In this document: in pieces, positions 17,221-26,704 of the stretch
How positions within the stretch are numbered: position 1 is the first letter of the stretch
Layout: each line of letters opens with the position of its first letter
Assembly: GCA_040510195.1 (NCBI GenBank)
Contig: JBEVJK010000071.1
Coordinates: forward strand, 1 to 64,000
Length of the DNA stretch: 64,000 bases
DNA from: JBEVJK01 sp040510195
Lineage (GTDB): Bacteria; Pseudomonadota; Alphaproteobacteria; Rhizobiales; Rhizobiaceae
Direction of reading: 5' to 3'
Made by a program: the position numbers and the translations under genes
The notes under the pieces: model-generated
Seen by the model: only the letters and a program-made list of their open reading frames with translations
Told to the model about the DNA's origin: nothing
Databases searched by the model: none

Positions 17221-17241
17221 AGCCCGGAACGGCGCGGCAGG

Positions 17242-17688
17242 TCAGGTCTCGGCAGCCGCGTCGACCGGTCGATCGGGGCCGGGATCGCCGCCGGCCGCAG
17301 CCACGGCGAGCCTGCGCAGATAGTGATTCCAGCCCTCTTCGTGGTTGGCGCGCTCCGTCTCGTTGGGCAATCCGCTGTGCGTGAAGCGCACGAGCGTGCC
17401 GCCTTCCTTTTCGAGCAGGTCGATCTCCACCAGGCTGGAGCCGGGCGGCATGTCGTCACGTTCCTCCCAGCCGAAGCTGTAGGCGAGCCGATGGACCGGG
17501 ATCACCTCGGTGAACTGGCCCCGCGCGACATGCTTCTCGCCCACGCTGACCAGATAGATGCCGCCGGGCTGGGCGTCCGTCGTCGCCGTTCCGAGCCAGC
17601 GCAACAGCTTGTCGGGATCGGTCAGGAATGCGAAGACCGTCGCCTGAGGGGCGGCGATCTCGATCTCGGCGTGAAGCGTTTCGGTCAT
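17242..17688 (-). CDS. SRPBCC/AHSA1-domain protein
   Basis: The product is 148 aa. It has the START-like helix-grip pattern of AHSA1 proteins: IEIAAPQATVFAFLTDPDKLLRWLG at the N-terminus, a central GGIYLVSV..RGQFTEVIPVHRLAYSFGWE sheet, then VEIDLLEKEGGTLVRFTHSGLPNE and a terminal helix HEEGWNHYLRRLAVAA. Family members bind hydrophobic ligands or act as stress proteins. It lies 67 bp upstream of puuB on the same strand but has no evident link to it. Confidence 0.85.
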   Translation of the reverse strand: MTETLHAEIEIAAPQATVFAFLTDPDKLLRWLGTATTDAQPGGIYLVSVGEKHVARGQFTEVIPVHRLAYSFGWEERDDMPPGSSLVEIDLLEKEGGTLVRFTHSGLPNETERANHEEGWNHYLRRLAVAAAGGDPGPDRPVDAAAET

Positions 17689-17798
17689 TGTCTGTCTCCT
17701 CCAGGCAGCCGAACTCCCTCGGGGTTCAATGTAGGTCTATGTCGGTGCCACACAAGAAAGGCAGCTCAACCCTCATGACAGCCGGCTGACACGGCCGC

Positions 17799-18890
17799 AT
17801 GATTGCCGCTATGCGACCGACCACCGCCCACGCCTTCCTGGTCGACGAGGCGATCGACATGGCGAGCGCCGAGGCTCTGCTGTCGACGCTCGGCCAACGG
17901 CTCATCGGCGACGGCCTGCCGCTTGCAGGGGGTGCGCTGACCCAGGCGGCGCCGCATCCCATCGTGGCGCAACGCACATGGCTTTGGCGCGCCGACACCG
18001 GACGCGTCATCGAGGCGCTCGGCCTCGGACTGGCCGGTTCCGTGGAGCCCGACCGGGCCGATACGGGCCGCGACTGGCTTGTGAGACTGGGAACCGGCAG
18101 CGTGGTCGAGACCGCCACCGGCAGCGCCAAGGAGGGCGCCGTGCTCGCCTGGGCGGCCACCAGGCCGTTCAGCGAGGCCGAGTCGCAGCTGCTCAAAGAG
18201 GTGGCGCGATTTGCCGCCGCTCCGCTCGCCCTGCTCGCCTCGCGCTCGACGTCGGCCGCCCTGCTCGAGACCTATCTGGGCCGGCGCAGCGCGGCGCAGG
18301 TCCTGGCGGGGCAATTGCGGAGGGACTCCGGTGAGACGATCCGCGCGGCCCTGCTCTATGCCGATCTGCGCGGCTTCACGGCGCTCTCCGAATCCATCCC
18401 GCCCCATGAGGTGGTGGCCACGCTGGATGCCTGGTTCGACCGCATCGCGGGCGCCGTGCACGCATTTGGCGGCGAGGTCCTCAAGTTCATCGGCGACGGG
18501 ATCCTGGCGATCTTTCCGATCGGCGAGCGGGGAGCCGCCGCCGCGTGCGAGGCGGCGCTGCGGGCGGTCGCGGCGGCCCGGGCCGGGATGGACCACCTCG
18601 ACCGCGCCCGCGCGGCGCAAGGGCTGCCGCCGCTGCCCTTCGGTGCCGCGCTGCATGTCGGCGAGATGCTGTGGGGCAACATCGGCACGGCGGACCGCCT
18701 CGACTTCACCGCCATCGGCCCCGCCGTCAACCTGGTGAGCCGCATCGAAGGGCTTTGCCGGACGCTCGGTCGCACCGTGCTGGTGTCGGGGGCCTTCGCG
18801 GCAGAGACATCGCGGCCGTTGCTGCATCTCGGAGAGCACAGCCTGCGCGGCATCGCCGAGCCATGCGCCGTGTTCGCGCCAGAGGAGTGA
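17799..18890 (+). CDS. Class III adenylate/guanylate cyclase
   Basis: The product is 363 aa. The N-terminal ~160 residues resemble a GAF-like sensor domain without a clear motif. The catalytic domain (~185-355) begins AALLYADLRGFTALSE and continues with GEVLKFIGDGILAIFP; the Asp in each supplies the metal-binding pair. GAALHVGEMLWGNIGTADRLDFTAIGPAVNLVSRIEG is the characteristic end of the core. The product is probably cAMP; substrate preference is not certain. It is cytoplasmic. The next gene downstream starts 154 bp away and need not be cotranscribed. Confidence 0.9.
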   Translation: MIAAMRPTTAHAFLVDEAIDMASAEALLSTLGQRLIGDGLPLAGGALTQAAPHPIVAQRTWLWRADTGRVIEALGLGLAGSVEPDRADTGRDWLVRLGTGSVVETATGSAKEGAVLAWAATRPFSEAESQLLKEVARFAAAPLALLASRSTSAALLETYLGRRSAAQVLAGQLRRDSGETIRAALLYADLRGFTALSESIPPHEVVATLDAWFDRIAGAVHAFGGEVLKFIGDGILAIFPIGERGAAAACEAALRAVAAARAGMDHLDRARAAQGLPPLPFGAALHVGEMLWGNIGTADRLDFTAIGPAVNLVSRIEGLCRTLGRTVLVSGAFAAETSRPLLHLGEHSLRGIAEPCAVFAPEE

Positions 18891-19044
18891 CGATCGACCC
18901 TGTGAAGGGATCCCGTGAGGCTTCAGAAGCTCGTTGCCGCCCTCGAAACCGCCGGATATGGTTCGCTCAAAGGGGAGTGCGCGTGCCGCAGCGACAGGCA
19001 CGAGCGCCTGACGGGAACGACAATCAACCAAAGGGAAGACGTCG

Positions 19045-20688
19045 ATGATGTTGGAGACAGTCACGTATCGTTCGCGCCGCCTGTTGGCGGGCGCAGCTTT
19101 CGCCGCCCTCGTGCTTGCAGGGGCGCCGGCGCTCGCCGAGACGCCTCCCGACACGCTGGTCCAGGCCCTGGCGATCGACGACATCATCTCGCTCGATCCC
19201 GGCGAAGCCTTCGAGCTTTCCACCGGAGAGATCACCGGCAACACCTACGATATGCTGGTGCGGCTCGACATCAACGACACCACCAAGGTGGTCGAAGGGC
19301 TCGCCGAGAGCTGGACGGTGTCCGACGACGGCCTCACCTACACCTTCAAGCTCAAGCCCAACCTGACCTTCGCCTCCGGCAACCCGATCACCGCCGAGGA
19401 CGTCGCCTGGTCGTTCGAGCGGGCGGTCAAGCTCAACAAGAGCCCGGCCTTCATCCTTCAGCAGTTCGGGCTCACCGCCGACAACGTCGCCGAGAAGGCC
19501 AAGGCTGCAGACCCCTCGACCTTCGTGTTCACGGTCGACAAGGGCTATGCGCCGAGCTTCGTGCTCAACTGCCTGACGGCCACCGTCGCCGCCGTGGTCG
19601 ACAGCAAGCTGGTCAAGGAGCATGTCGCCGCCGTCACGCCCAGCGACGAGTACAAGTTCGACAATGATTTCGGCAATGGCTGGCTGAAGACCAACCATGC
19701 CGGCTCCGGGCCGTTCAAGACCCGCGAATGGCGCGCCAACGAAGTGGTCGTGCTGGAGCGCAACGACAACTACTACGGCGAGAAGCCGAAGCTCGCCCGC
19801 GTGGTCTATCGCCACGTCAAGGAAAGCGCCACGCAGCGTCTCATGCTGGAGAAGGGCGACGTGGACGTCGCCCGCAACCTGCAGCCCGGCGATTACGAGG
19901 CCGTCGGCCAGAATGCCGACCTGGCGGTCACCTCCACCCCGAAGAGCACGATCTTCTACGTCAGCTTGAACCAGAAGAACGAGAACCTGGCCAAGCCGGA
20001 GGTGCGCGAGGCGTTCAAGTACCTGATGGACTACGATGCGCTCGGCGACACGCTGCTCAAGGGCATCGGCGTGATCCACCAGAACTTCCTGCCAAAGGGC
20101 ATTCTCGGTGCGCTCGACGACAAGCCCTACAAGCTGGACGTCGCCAAGGCCAAGGATCTCCTCGCCAAGGCCGGCCTCGCCGACGGATTCTCTGTCACGA
20201 TGGACACCCGCAGCGGTCAGCCGGAGCAAGGCGTCGCCGAAGCGATCCAGCAGACGGCGTCACAGGCCGGCATCAAGATCGAGCTCGTGCCGGAGGACTT
20301 CAAGCAGCTGCTCACGCGCTACCGCGCGCGCCAACACGACATCGCGATCCTGCAGTGGGGCGTCGACTATTGGGATCCGAACTCCAATTCGGAGACCTTC
20401 GCGACCAATCCCAACAATGCCGACGATTCCATGAACAAGACGCTCGCCTGGCGCAATGCGTGGGACGTGCCCGCCGACATCCAGCAGGAATCGAAGGACG
20501 CGCTTCTCGAGCGCGACGCCGCGAAGCGGGCGGAGATGTATGCCGACCTGCAGAAGAAGATCCGCGAGCAAGGTCCCTTCACCTTCCTCTGGCAGCAGAC
20601 CGAGGTGGCGGGACTTGGCAAGGCCGTCCAAGGGTTCAAGCTCGGCCCGACATTCGACACCAATTTCCTGTCGCCCGTCAGCAAATAG
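19045..20688 (+). CDS. Peptide/opine-type ABC substrate-binding protein (SBP_bac_5)
   Basis: The product is 547 aa from ATG with AAGGGAAG upstream. Signal peptide residues ~1-31 (AGAAFAALVLAGAPALAET). The mature part has the cluster C pattern: LDPGEAFELSTGEITGNTYDMLVR, WTVSDDGLTYTFKLKPNLTFASGNPITAEDVAWSFERA, and GSGPFKTREWRANEVVVLERNDNYYG. It is periplasmic and feeds the permeases and ATPases encoded next. The ligand may be a peptide, opine or other small organic compound. Confidence 0.92.
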   Translation: MMLETVTYRSRRLLAGAAFAALVLAGAPALAETPPDTLVQALAIDDIISLDPGEAFELSTGEITGNTYDMLVRLDINDTTKVVEGLAESWTVSDDGLTYTFKLKPNLTFASGNPITAEDVAWSFERAVKLNKSPAFILQQFGLTADNVAEKAKAADPSTFVFTVDKGYAPSFVLNCLTATVAAVVDSKLVKEHVAAVTPSDEYKFDNDFGNGWLKTNHAGSGPFKTREWRANEVVVLERNDNYYGEKPKLARVVYRHVKESATQRLMLEKGDVDVARNLQPGDYEAVGQNADLAVTSTPKSTIFYVSLNQKNENLAKPEVREAFKYLMDYDALGDTLLKGIGVIHQNFLPKGILGALDDKPYKLDVAKAKDLLAKAGLADGFSVTMDTRSGQPEQGVAEAIQQTASQAGIKIELVPEDFKQLLTRYRARQHDIAILQWGVDYWDPNSNSETFATNPNNADDSMNKTLAWRNAWDVPADIQQESKDALLERDAAKRAEMYADLQKKIREQGPFTFLWQQTEVAGLGKAVQGFKLGPTFDTNFLSPVSK

Positions 20689-20709
20689 CCGACCGGAAAG
20701 TCCGGTCCC

Positions 20710-21774
20710 TTGTCGCTCGCCACGCCGGCAGCGGTGACCAACGGGAAGCGCCGTGGCGCTTCCTCCCTGGCATGGGCAGTCGCACGGTTTTTCGTGGTCG
20801 CCGCGATCACCTTCCTGGGGCTGATCGCGGTGACGTTCTTCATCGGCCGCGTCGTGCCGATCGATCCGGTGCTGGCGATCGTCGGCGACCGCGCGCCGCA
20901 GAGCGTGGTCGAGGCGGCGCGCAAGCAATACGGCTTCGACCTGCCGCTGTGGCAACAGTTCTTCTTCTACGTGAAGAAGGCGCTGACGGGGGATTTCGGC
21001 ACCTCCGTGCTATCGACCTATCCGGTGATGCAGGACATTCGCCGGGTGTTTCCGGCGACGCTGGAACTGGCGACGCTCGGAACCGTCATCGGCCTGGTCT
21101 TCGGAGTTCCGCTCGGGGTCCTGGCGGCCGTGAGGCGGGGGAGCCTCGTCGACCAGGCGGTTCGGATCATTGGCCTGATCGGCTACTCGATGCCCATCTT
21201 CTGGCTCGGGCTGCTGGCGCTTCTGGTGTTCTATGCCCGGCTCGGCTGGGTCGAGGGTCCGGGGCGCATCGGCGTGGCCTATGAGTATACGTTCACCCCG
21301 ATCACCGGCCTCTTCCTGCTCGATGCGGTGCTGCAGGGCGACTGGGGAGCGTTCCGCGACGCCTTCTCCCACATCATCCTGCCGGCGTCGCTGCTCGGCT
21401 ATTTCTCGATGGCCTATATCAGCCGCATGACGCGCTCCTTCATGCTGAACGAGCTCGGCCAGGAGTACATCGTCGCGGCACGGGCCAAGGGTCTGTCGGA
21501 AGCACGCATCATCTGGGGCCACGCGCTGCGCAATGCCGCCGTGCCGCTGGTCACGGTGATCGCGTTGTCCTACGCCACCCTGCTCGAAGGATCGGTGCTG
21601 ACGGAGACCGTGTTTTCCTGGCCGGGGATCGGACTCTATCTCACCAATTCGCTGCAGAATGCGGACATGAACGCGGTTCTGGGCGCCACGATCGTCATCG
21701 GCGGCGTCTTCATTGCGCTCAACCTGGTGTCGGACCTGCTCTACCAGCTGCTCGATCCGAGGACGCGCCCGTGA
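20710..21774 (+). CDS. Dipeptide-type ABC permease, DppB type
   Basis: The product is up to 354 aa; six membrane helices are visible. The start is uncertain: TTG at 20710 gives MSLATPAAVTNGKRRG, while GTG at 20734 would shorten the protein by eight residues, and neither has a strong ribosome-binding site. The core shows ARFFVVAAITFLGLIAVTFFIGRVVPIDP at the N-terminus and the coupling loop VAARAKGLSEARIIWGHALRNA. It overlaps the next permease gene by 4 bp. Confidence 0.9.
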   Translation: MSLATPAAVTNGKRRGASSLAWAVARFFVVAAITFLGLIAVTFFIGRVVPIDPVLAIVGDRAPQSVVEAARKQYGFDLPLWQQFFFYVKKALTGDFGTSVLSTYPVMQDIRRVFPATLELATLGTVIGLVFGVPLGVLAAVRRGSLVDQAVRIIGLIGYSMPIFWLGLLALLVFYARLGWVEGPGRIGVAYEYTFTPITGLFLLDAVLQGDWGAFRDAFSHIILPASLLGYFSMAYISRMTRSFMLNELGQEYIVAARAKGLSEARIIWGHALRNAAVPLVTVIALSYATLLEGSVLTETVFSWPGIGLYLTNSLQNADMNAVLGATIVIGGVFIALNLVSDLLYQLLDPRTRP

Positions 21775-22694
21775 CCGCCGTCGGCACCGTCCCGCTCGCC
21801 TGGCGCGCCTGGCTCCTGTCGGAACGGCCGCAGTCGCGTGCGCAGGCAAGGCTCGGCCGAGCCTACAGGACCTGGCGGCGCTTTTCGGCCAACCGGCTCG
21901 CCGTCGTCGGGCTCGCCATCATCGTGGCGCTGGTTTTGGTGGCGGCCCTGGCGGATGTCCTGGCGCCATACTCGCCCATCTCGGGGGACCTGAGGACGAT
22001 GCGTCTTCTGCCGCCGAGCTGGGAACACTGGATGGGCACCGACGAGCAGGGCCGCGACATCCTCTCCCGCGTCATCTACGGCTCGCGCGTGACGCTCTAC
22101 ATCATCATCCTGGTGGCCATCATCGCCGCCCCGATCGGGCTCGCCATGGGAACGATCGCCGGCTATGCGGGCGGCTGGATCGATTCGATCCTGATGCGGA
22201 TCACCGACATCTTCCTCGCCTTTCCGAAGCTTATCCTGGCGCTTGCCTTCGTCGCCGCGCTCGGGCCCGGCATCGAGAACGCCATCATCGCCATCGCCAT
22301 CACGTCGTGGCCGCCCTATGCCCGCGTCGCCCGCGCCGAGACGCTGACGGTCCGCCGTTCCGACTACATCAAGGCGGTCGAGATCATGGGCGCCTCGCCG
22401 GCGCGCATCGTGCTCCGCCACGTCATGCCGCTGTGCATATCGTCGCTCATCGTGCGCGTGACCCTCGACATGGCCGGCATCATCATCATCGCCGCCGGCC
22501 TGGGCTTCCTCGGGCTCGGGGCCCAGCCGCCCTTGCCGGAATGGGGGGCGATGATCGCCTCCGGCCGCCGCTTCATCCTCGACCAGTGGTGGGTGGCGGC
22601 CATGCCGGGCATGGCCATCCTGGCCGTGAGCCTCGGCTTCAACCTGCTCGGCGACGGGCTGCGCGATGCGCTCGATCCGCGGGGCGAGCAATGA
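21771..22694 (+). CDS. Dipeptide-type ABC permease, DppC type
   Basis: The product is 307 aa from GTG, overlapping the stop of the previous gene. A basic N-terminal tail precedes RRFSANRLAVVGLAIIVALVLVAALADVLAPYSP. WMGTDEQGRDILSRVIYGSRVTL is the canonical DppC block and ETLTVRRSDYIKAVEIMGASPARIVLRHV contains the EAA-type loop. It pairs with the DppB-type subunit. Confidence 0.93.
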   Translation: MTAVGTVPLAWRAWLLSERPQSRAQARLGRAYRTWRRFSANRLAVVGLAIIVALVLVAALADVLAPYSPISGDLRTMRLLPPSWEHWMGTDEQGRDILSRVIYGSRVTLYIIILVAIIAAPIGLAMGTIAGYAGGWIDSILMRITDIFLAFPKLILALAFVAALGPGIENAIIAIAITSWPPYARVARAETLTVRRSDYIKAVEIMGASPARIVLRHVMPLCISSLIVRVTLDMAGIIIIAAGLGFLGLGAQPPLPEWGAMIASGRRFILDQWWVAAMPGMAILAVSLGFNLLGDGLRDALDPRGEQ

Positions 22695-23524
22695 GCTTAC
22701 TGTTGACAGTCGACGATCTCCATGTGCGCTTCGCCACGCGCAGCGGCACGATCGAGGCGGTGCGAGGCGTCTCCTTCGCGCTCGGCCGGGAGCGGCTGGG
22801 GATCGTCGGCGAGAGCGGCTCCGGCAAGTCGCAGACGGGCCGCGCCATCATGGGCCTCACCGATCCGCGCGCCGAGGTGACCGCGAAGAGGCTGGAGTTC
22901 GACGGCATCGACCTGCTCGCCGCGCCGCCGCGGCTGCGCCGCGACCTCCGGGGAACGCGCATCGCCATGATCCTCCAGGATCCGAAGTACTCGCTCGATC
23001 CGGTGATGACCATCGGTCGCCAGATCGTCGAAACGCTGCGCGCACATGAGGACATCGCGAGGGCGGAGGCGCGCGAGCGGGCGCTCGACATGCTCGCCGC
23101 GGTGCAGATCCGCGAGCCGAAGCGGGTCTTCGAGCTCTACCCGCACGAGGTCTCCGGCGGCATGGGCCAGCGCGCCATGATCGCCATGATGCTGGTGGCG
23201 GGGCCGGAGCTGCTGATCGCCGACGAGCCCACGTCGGCGCTCGACGTCACCGTGCAGCTCGACGTTCTGCGCATCCTGGATCGCCTCGTCTCGGAGCGCG
23301 GCATGGGCCTGATCTTCATCTCGCACGACCTGCGGCTCATCTCGTCCTTCTGCGACAGGGTCGTCGTCATGTATGCGGGCAAGGTCGTCGAGGAGCTGCC
23401 GGCGGCCGAGCTGTCGCGGGCCCGACACCCCTATACGCAGGGGCTGCTCGACTGCATGCCGAGGATCGGCGCCGATCGGCATCCGCTGCCGGTGCTCAAC
23501 CGCAGGCCGGAGTGGGCCGCGTGA
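22691..23524 (+). CDS. Dipeptide-type ABC ATPase, DppD type
   Basis: The product is 277 aa from the ATG at 22691, overlapping the previous stop. Walker A GESGSGKSQ, Q-loop MILQDPKYSLDPVMTIGRQI, signature VSGGMGQR and Walker B LLIADEPTSALDVTVQ are present. The signature reads SGGMGQR, as in other oligopeptide ATPases. The C-terminal oligopeptide-transport extension is RHPYTQGLLDCMPRI. Confidence 0.93.
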   Translation: MSLLLTVDDLHVRFATRSGTIEAVRGVSFALGRERLGIVGESGSGKSQTGRAIMGLTDPRAEVTAKRLEFDGIDLLAAPPRLRRDLRGTRIAMILQDPKYSLDPVMTIGRQIVETLRAHEDIARAEARERALDMLAAVQIREPKRVFELYPHEVSGGMGQRAMIAMMLVAGPELLIADEPTSALDVTVQLDVLRILDRLVSERGMGLIFISHDLRLISSFCDRVVVMYAGKVVEELPAAELSRARHPYTQGLLDCMPRIGADRHPLPVLNRRPEWAA

Positions 23525-24273
23525 CGACGGCGCTTGCGGTGCGGGATCTGGAGGTCGTGTTCGACGGCTTCCGCGCGCTGAAAGGCGTCAGCTTCGACGT
23601 CAGGCAGGGCCAGTCCTTCGGCCTGGTCGGCGAGTCCGGTTCCGGCAAGTCGACCATCCTGCGCGCCATCGCCGGGCTGGCGCCGGTTCATTCGGGATCG
23701 ATCGCCGTCGACGGCAAAGCGCTGGGGGCGGGGCGCGACAAGGCCTTCTATCGCGCGGTCCAGATGGTCTTCCAGGACCCCTACGGGTCCCTTCACCCGC
23801 GCCAGACGGTGGACCGGCTCCTGCTGGAGCCGCTGGCCATCCACGGCATCGGCGACAGCGAGCCGCGCATCGTGCGCGCCCTCGACGAGGTCGGGCTGGG
23901 CTCCGGCTTCCGCTTCCGCTACCCGCACCAGCTTTCCGGCGGGCAGCGCCAGCGCGTCGCGATCGCCCGTGCGCTCATCCTCGAACCGTCCATGCTGCTC
24001 CTCGACGAGCCGACCTCGGCGCTCGACGCCTCGGTGCAGGCGGAGGTGCTGAACCTGCTGGAACAGGTGCGCCGCGACCGCCACCTCACCTTTCTGATGG
24101 TCAGCCACGACCTCGCGGTCATCACCCATATGTGCGGCGACCTGATGGTGATGCAGGACGGAGAGGAAGTGGAGCGGCTGACGGCCGCCGACCTCGCCGC
24201 CAGCAAGGTCGCCGCCGACTACACGCGCAACTTGCTGCGCGCCAGCGTCGGCTTCAGCCGCAGCCTTCCCTAG
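23521..24273 (+). CDS. Dipeptide-type ABC ATPase, DppF type
   Basis: The product is 250 aa from the GTG at 23521, which overlaps the previous stop. Walker A GESGSGKST, VFQDPYGSLHPRQTV, LSGGQRQRVAIARALI and LLLDEPTSALDASVQAEVL are intact. It forms the second ATPase of the importer. The protein stops soon after the D-loop/H-loop region (LMVSHDLAV) and has only a short C-terminal extension, so it is at the short end for this family. This is the last gene of the operon; the following 180 bp hold nothing I recognise. Confidence 0.92.
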   Translation: MTTALAVRDLEVVFDGFRALKGVSFDVRQGQSFGLVGESGSGKSTILRAIAGLAPVHSGSIAVDGKALGAGRDKAFYRAVQMVFQDPYGSLHPRQTVDRLLLEPLAIHGIGDSEPRIVRALDEVGLGSGFRFRYPHQLSGGQRQRVAIARALILEPSMLLLDEPTSALDASVQAEVLNLLEQVRRDRHLTFLMVSHDLAVITHMCGDLMVMQDGEEVERLTAADLAASKVAADYTRNLLRASVGFSRSLP

Positions 24274-24453
24274 CCGGTCGAATTTCGGTGACACGGGCCG
24301 TTGTGGCGGCTACGATCCCGCGTCCGCCACTTCCCACCCGCCAAGTGCGGACACATTGCCCGCCGCGACGCCCGAGCTCGAACGGGAGGGGAATTTCCGC
24401 GGCGGGCTCCTTGCCATGCTGCCCGCGTCTCGCCTCGCCGAGAGGCCATTTCG

Positions 24454-24801
24454 TCATGTCTTTGAAAGCTTTGCGTTTTCCGCCACGTCGAACGCCTGGA
24501 CCGTCTTGCGGCTGACCAGCCTGCGGGTGCTCGAATCGAAAGCCTTGTAGTGTTCGGTCTCCAGATGAAGGTCGAAGGCGGCGCGGTCGCGGTAGATCTC
24601 GTAGAGGAAGACCTGCGGCGCGGCGCCCTCCTCGGTCGGCGTCAGGACGTCGAAGCGCAGGCAGCCCGGCTCGCGCTCGACCGACAGGGCGGCGTTTTCC
24701 GTCACCAGCCGGTGGAACTCGGCCAGTCCGCCCTCCGCCAGCTCGAAGGCGACGGTGATGGCGAAGCCGGTCGCCGCGCGCTTGGGGGGCTCCTTCCTCA
24801 C
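24454..24801 (-). CDS. Antibiotic biosynthesis monooxygenase (ABM) domain protein
   Basis: The product is 115 aa from a GTG whose bases overlap the stop of the oxidoreductase gene; the coupling decides the start. The sequence FAITVAFELAEGGLAEFHRLVTENAALSVEREPGCLRFDVLTPTEE and VFLYEIYRDRAAFDLHLETEHYKAFD is the ABM ferredoxin-like fold, as in LsrG, HmoB-like and quinol monooxygenase proteins. It is the last gene of the leftward catabolic operon, where a role in clearing a reactive keto intermediate is possible but not shown. Confidence 0.85.
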   Translation of the reverse strand: MRKEPPKRAATGFAITVAFELAEGGLAEFHRLVTENAALSVEREPGCLRFDVLTPTEEGAAPQVFLYEIYRDRAAFDLHLETEHYKAFDSSTRRLVSRKTVQAFDVAENAKLSKT

Positions 24802-25847
24802 GGCCGCCCCCGCTCCGCCGGCCGCTCCGAGCGGTGGCTTTGCGCCGCTCGATAGGCGGCATCCACCAGCGCGAAGGTGCTCAGGTTGTCGACGCCCGAC
24901 GTCTCCGCCGGAACGCCGCGCTGCAGGCAAGCGAGGAAGTGGCGGCAGGCGCCGAAGGCCCCCTCCTGGCTGACGTGCCAGGGATCGGCGGTCCACGACA
25001 GGAGCGGCGCCCCGATGTCCTCGACGGTCCGCTCCTTGCCGCTGACCAGCGTCATGCGGCAGCCGGCATCCACCAGGATCGAGCCGCGGTCGCCCTCGAT
25101 CTCGAGCAGCGTCTGGGGAAACGGATCGGGCTCGCCGCGCCTCGCCTCATAGGTGCATTCGACGACGCTGACTGCGGCCGACCGGTGGCGCAACAGCAAG
25201 GTCGCCGTGTCCTCCGCCCTTACCTTGGGATTGCGACGCTGCGTCTCGCAGGCGACGCGCTCCACCTCGCCAAGGAAGAAGCGGGCGAGGTCCAGCATGT
25301 GGATGCCGACGTCGGCGATCGCCAGGCGCTCCTCGTCATAGAAATAGGGCTGCGTGCGGTAGACGTCGAAGCCGGTGCGAAAGCGGATGCGCGCCCAGCT
25401 CGGCGCTCCGATGGCGCCGCTCGCCAGCACCTCGCCGACCCGCCGCATCGGGGCCTGGAAGCGGAAGTTCTCGTGCACCGCCAGCCAGACGCCCGCCTTC
25501 TCGGCGGCGTCGACGATGGCTACGCAATCCTCCCAGGTCGTGGCGAAAGGCTTCTGGACGATCGTCGCCACGCCACGGCCGATCGACAGCTCGGCGAGCG
25601 CCCGGTGCGTGTCGTGCCGGGTGACGACGTCCAGCGCGTCGAGCCGCTCGGCGCCGAGCATCGCCGCTGCGTCGCCATACCAGGGCACGCCGAATTTCCG
25701 GCCGGCGGCCTCGGCCCTTGCCGGGTCGATGTCGGCCACCGCCGCCAGCTCGGCGCCCTCCGGCTCGAGATCCCGCCATGAATGGAGATGGTTGTCGGCA
25801 TAAAAGCCGCAGCCGACGACCCCGATGCGAACCGGGCGGCCCGCCAC
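24798..25847 (-). CDS. Gfo/Idh/MocA family oxidoreductase
   Basis: The product is 349 aa from GTG. N-terminal Rossmann fold: RIGVVGCGFYADNHLHSW, then LAAVADIDPARAEAAGRKFGVPWYGDAAAML. VVTRHDTHRALAELSIGRGVATIVQKPFATTWEDC contains the family E/Q-K-P motif (here QKPF, Gln replacing the usual Glu). HENFRFQAPMRRVGEV follows. It oxidises or reduces a sugar, sugar acid or inositol-like compound with NAD(P). It is the second-last gene of the catabolic operon. Confidence 0.88.
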   Translation of the reverse strand: MAGRPVRIGVVGCGFYADNHLHSWRDLEPEGAELAAVADIDPARAEAAGRKFGVPWYGDAAAMLGAERLDALDVVTRHDTHRALAELSIGRGVATIVQKPFATTWEDCVAIVDAAEKAGVWLAVHENFRFQAPMRRVGEVLASGAIGAPSWARIRFRTGFDVYRTQPYFYDEERLAIADVGIHMLDLARFFLGEVERVACETQRRNPKVRAEDTATLLLRHRSAAVSVVECTYEARRGEPDPFPQTLLEIEGDRGSILVDAGCRMTLVSGKERTVEDIGAPLLSWTADPWHVSQEGAFGACRHFLACLQRGVPAETSGVDNLSTFALVDAAYRAAQSHRSERPAERGRP

Positions 25848-25849
25848 GA

Positions 25850-26704
25850 TCAGCCTGCCACGATCGGGGTCCTCAGGACGCCGATGCCCTCGCCTTCGAT
25901 CTCCACCACGTCGCCCGCCTTCATGAAGACCGGCGGCTTCTGGAAAAAGCCGACGCCGGCCGGCGTCCCGGTGCTGACGATATCGCCGGGCTCCAGCGGC
26001 ACGTAGCGCGAGAGGAAGGCAATCAGCCTGGGCAGCGAGAACAGCCAGTCCGAGGTCGAGCCGTCCTGCAGCGTGCGCCCGTTGAGCCGCGTCTTCAGCG
26101 CCACCGCGTCCGGCCGCGGCATGGCATCGGCGGTCACGATGACCGGGCCGATCGGCGCAAAGCCTGCGAAGTTCTTGCCTATGGTGATCTGGTTGTCCTT
26201 GAACTGCACGTCGCGGGCCGAAATGTCGTTGAGCAGCGTGTAGCCGAAGATCGCCGGCATCACCTCCTCCTCGCGCGCCTTGTGCAGGTTGGAGCCGATT
26301 ACCGCGGCGAACTCGACCTCGTAGTCCATCTGGTCCGTCTCGGGCGGCTTCGCGACGGCGGCGTCGGGGCCGACGACGGAGGTCGGAAGCTTGGCGAAGA
26401 AGAAGGGCTCGCTCGGCATCTTGGCGTTCGGGTTCTCATCCGCATGCGCCTTGTAGTTGACGCCCGAGCACAGCACCTTGCCCGGCCGGATCGGCGCCTC
26501 CAGCCTGACGTCGGCAAGCGCGTAGCGGGGTGCCTTGGCGAGCCCCTTGCGGACCGCGTCGAGGGCACTCCTGCCGCCCCTGGCCAGCTCCAGCACGCTG
26601 CCGGCGAGCCCGGCCTCGGTCAGGCAGGCGACGTGATCGCCGTCGAGCACTCCGGCATGGCCGTCGTGGCCGCCCTTTCGATGCGAGAAGGTGACGAGCT
26701 TCAT
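25850..26704 (-). CDS. Fumarylacetoacetate hydrolase (FAH) family protein
   Basis: The product is 284 aa. The C-terminal FAH domain shows the metal-binding pattern DYEVEFA with the neighbouring GKVLCSGVNYKAHADE, then YTLLNDISARD, KNFAGFAPIGPVI and DIVSTGTPAGVGF. Family members hydrolyse C-C bonds or act as dehydratases and decarboxylases on acyl-pyruvates and sugar-acid derivatives. In a sugar operon it may be a 2,4-diketo-3-deoxy-acid hydrolase or similar. Adjacent to the dehydrogenase with no gap. Confidence 0.9.
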   Translation of the reverse strand: MKLVTFSHRKGGHDGHAGVLDGDHVACLTEAGLAGSVLELARGGRSALDAVRKGLAKAPRYALADVRLEAPIRPGKVLCSGVNYKAHADENPNAKMPSEPFFFAKLPTSVVGPDAAVAKPPETDQMDYEVEFAAVIGSNLHKAREEEVMPAIFGYTLLNDISARDVQFKDNQITIGKNFAGFAPIGPVIVTADAMPRPDAVALKTRLNGRTLQDGSTSDWLFSLPRLIAFLSRYVPLEPGDIVSTGTPAGVGFFQKPPVFMKAGDVVEIEGEGIGVLRTPIVAG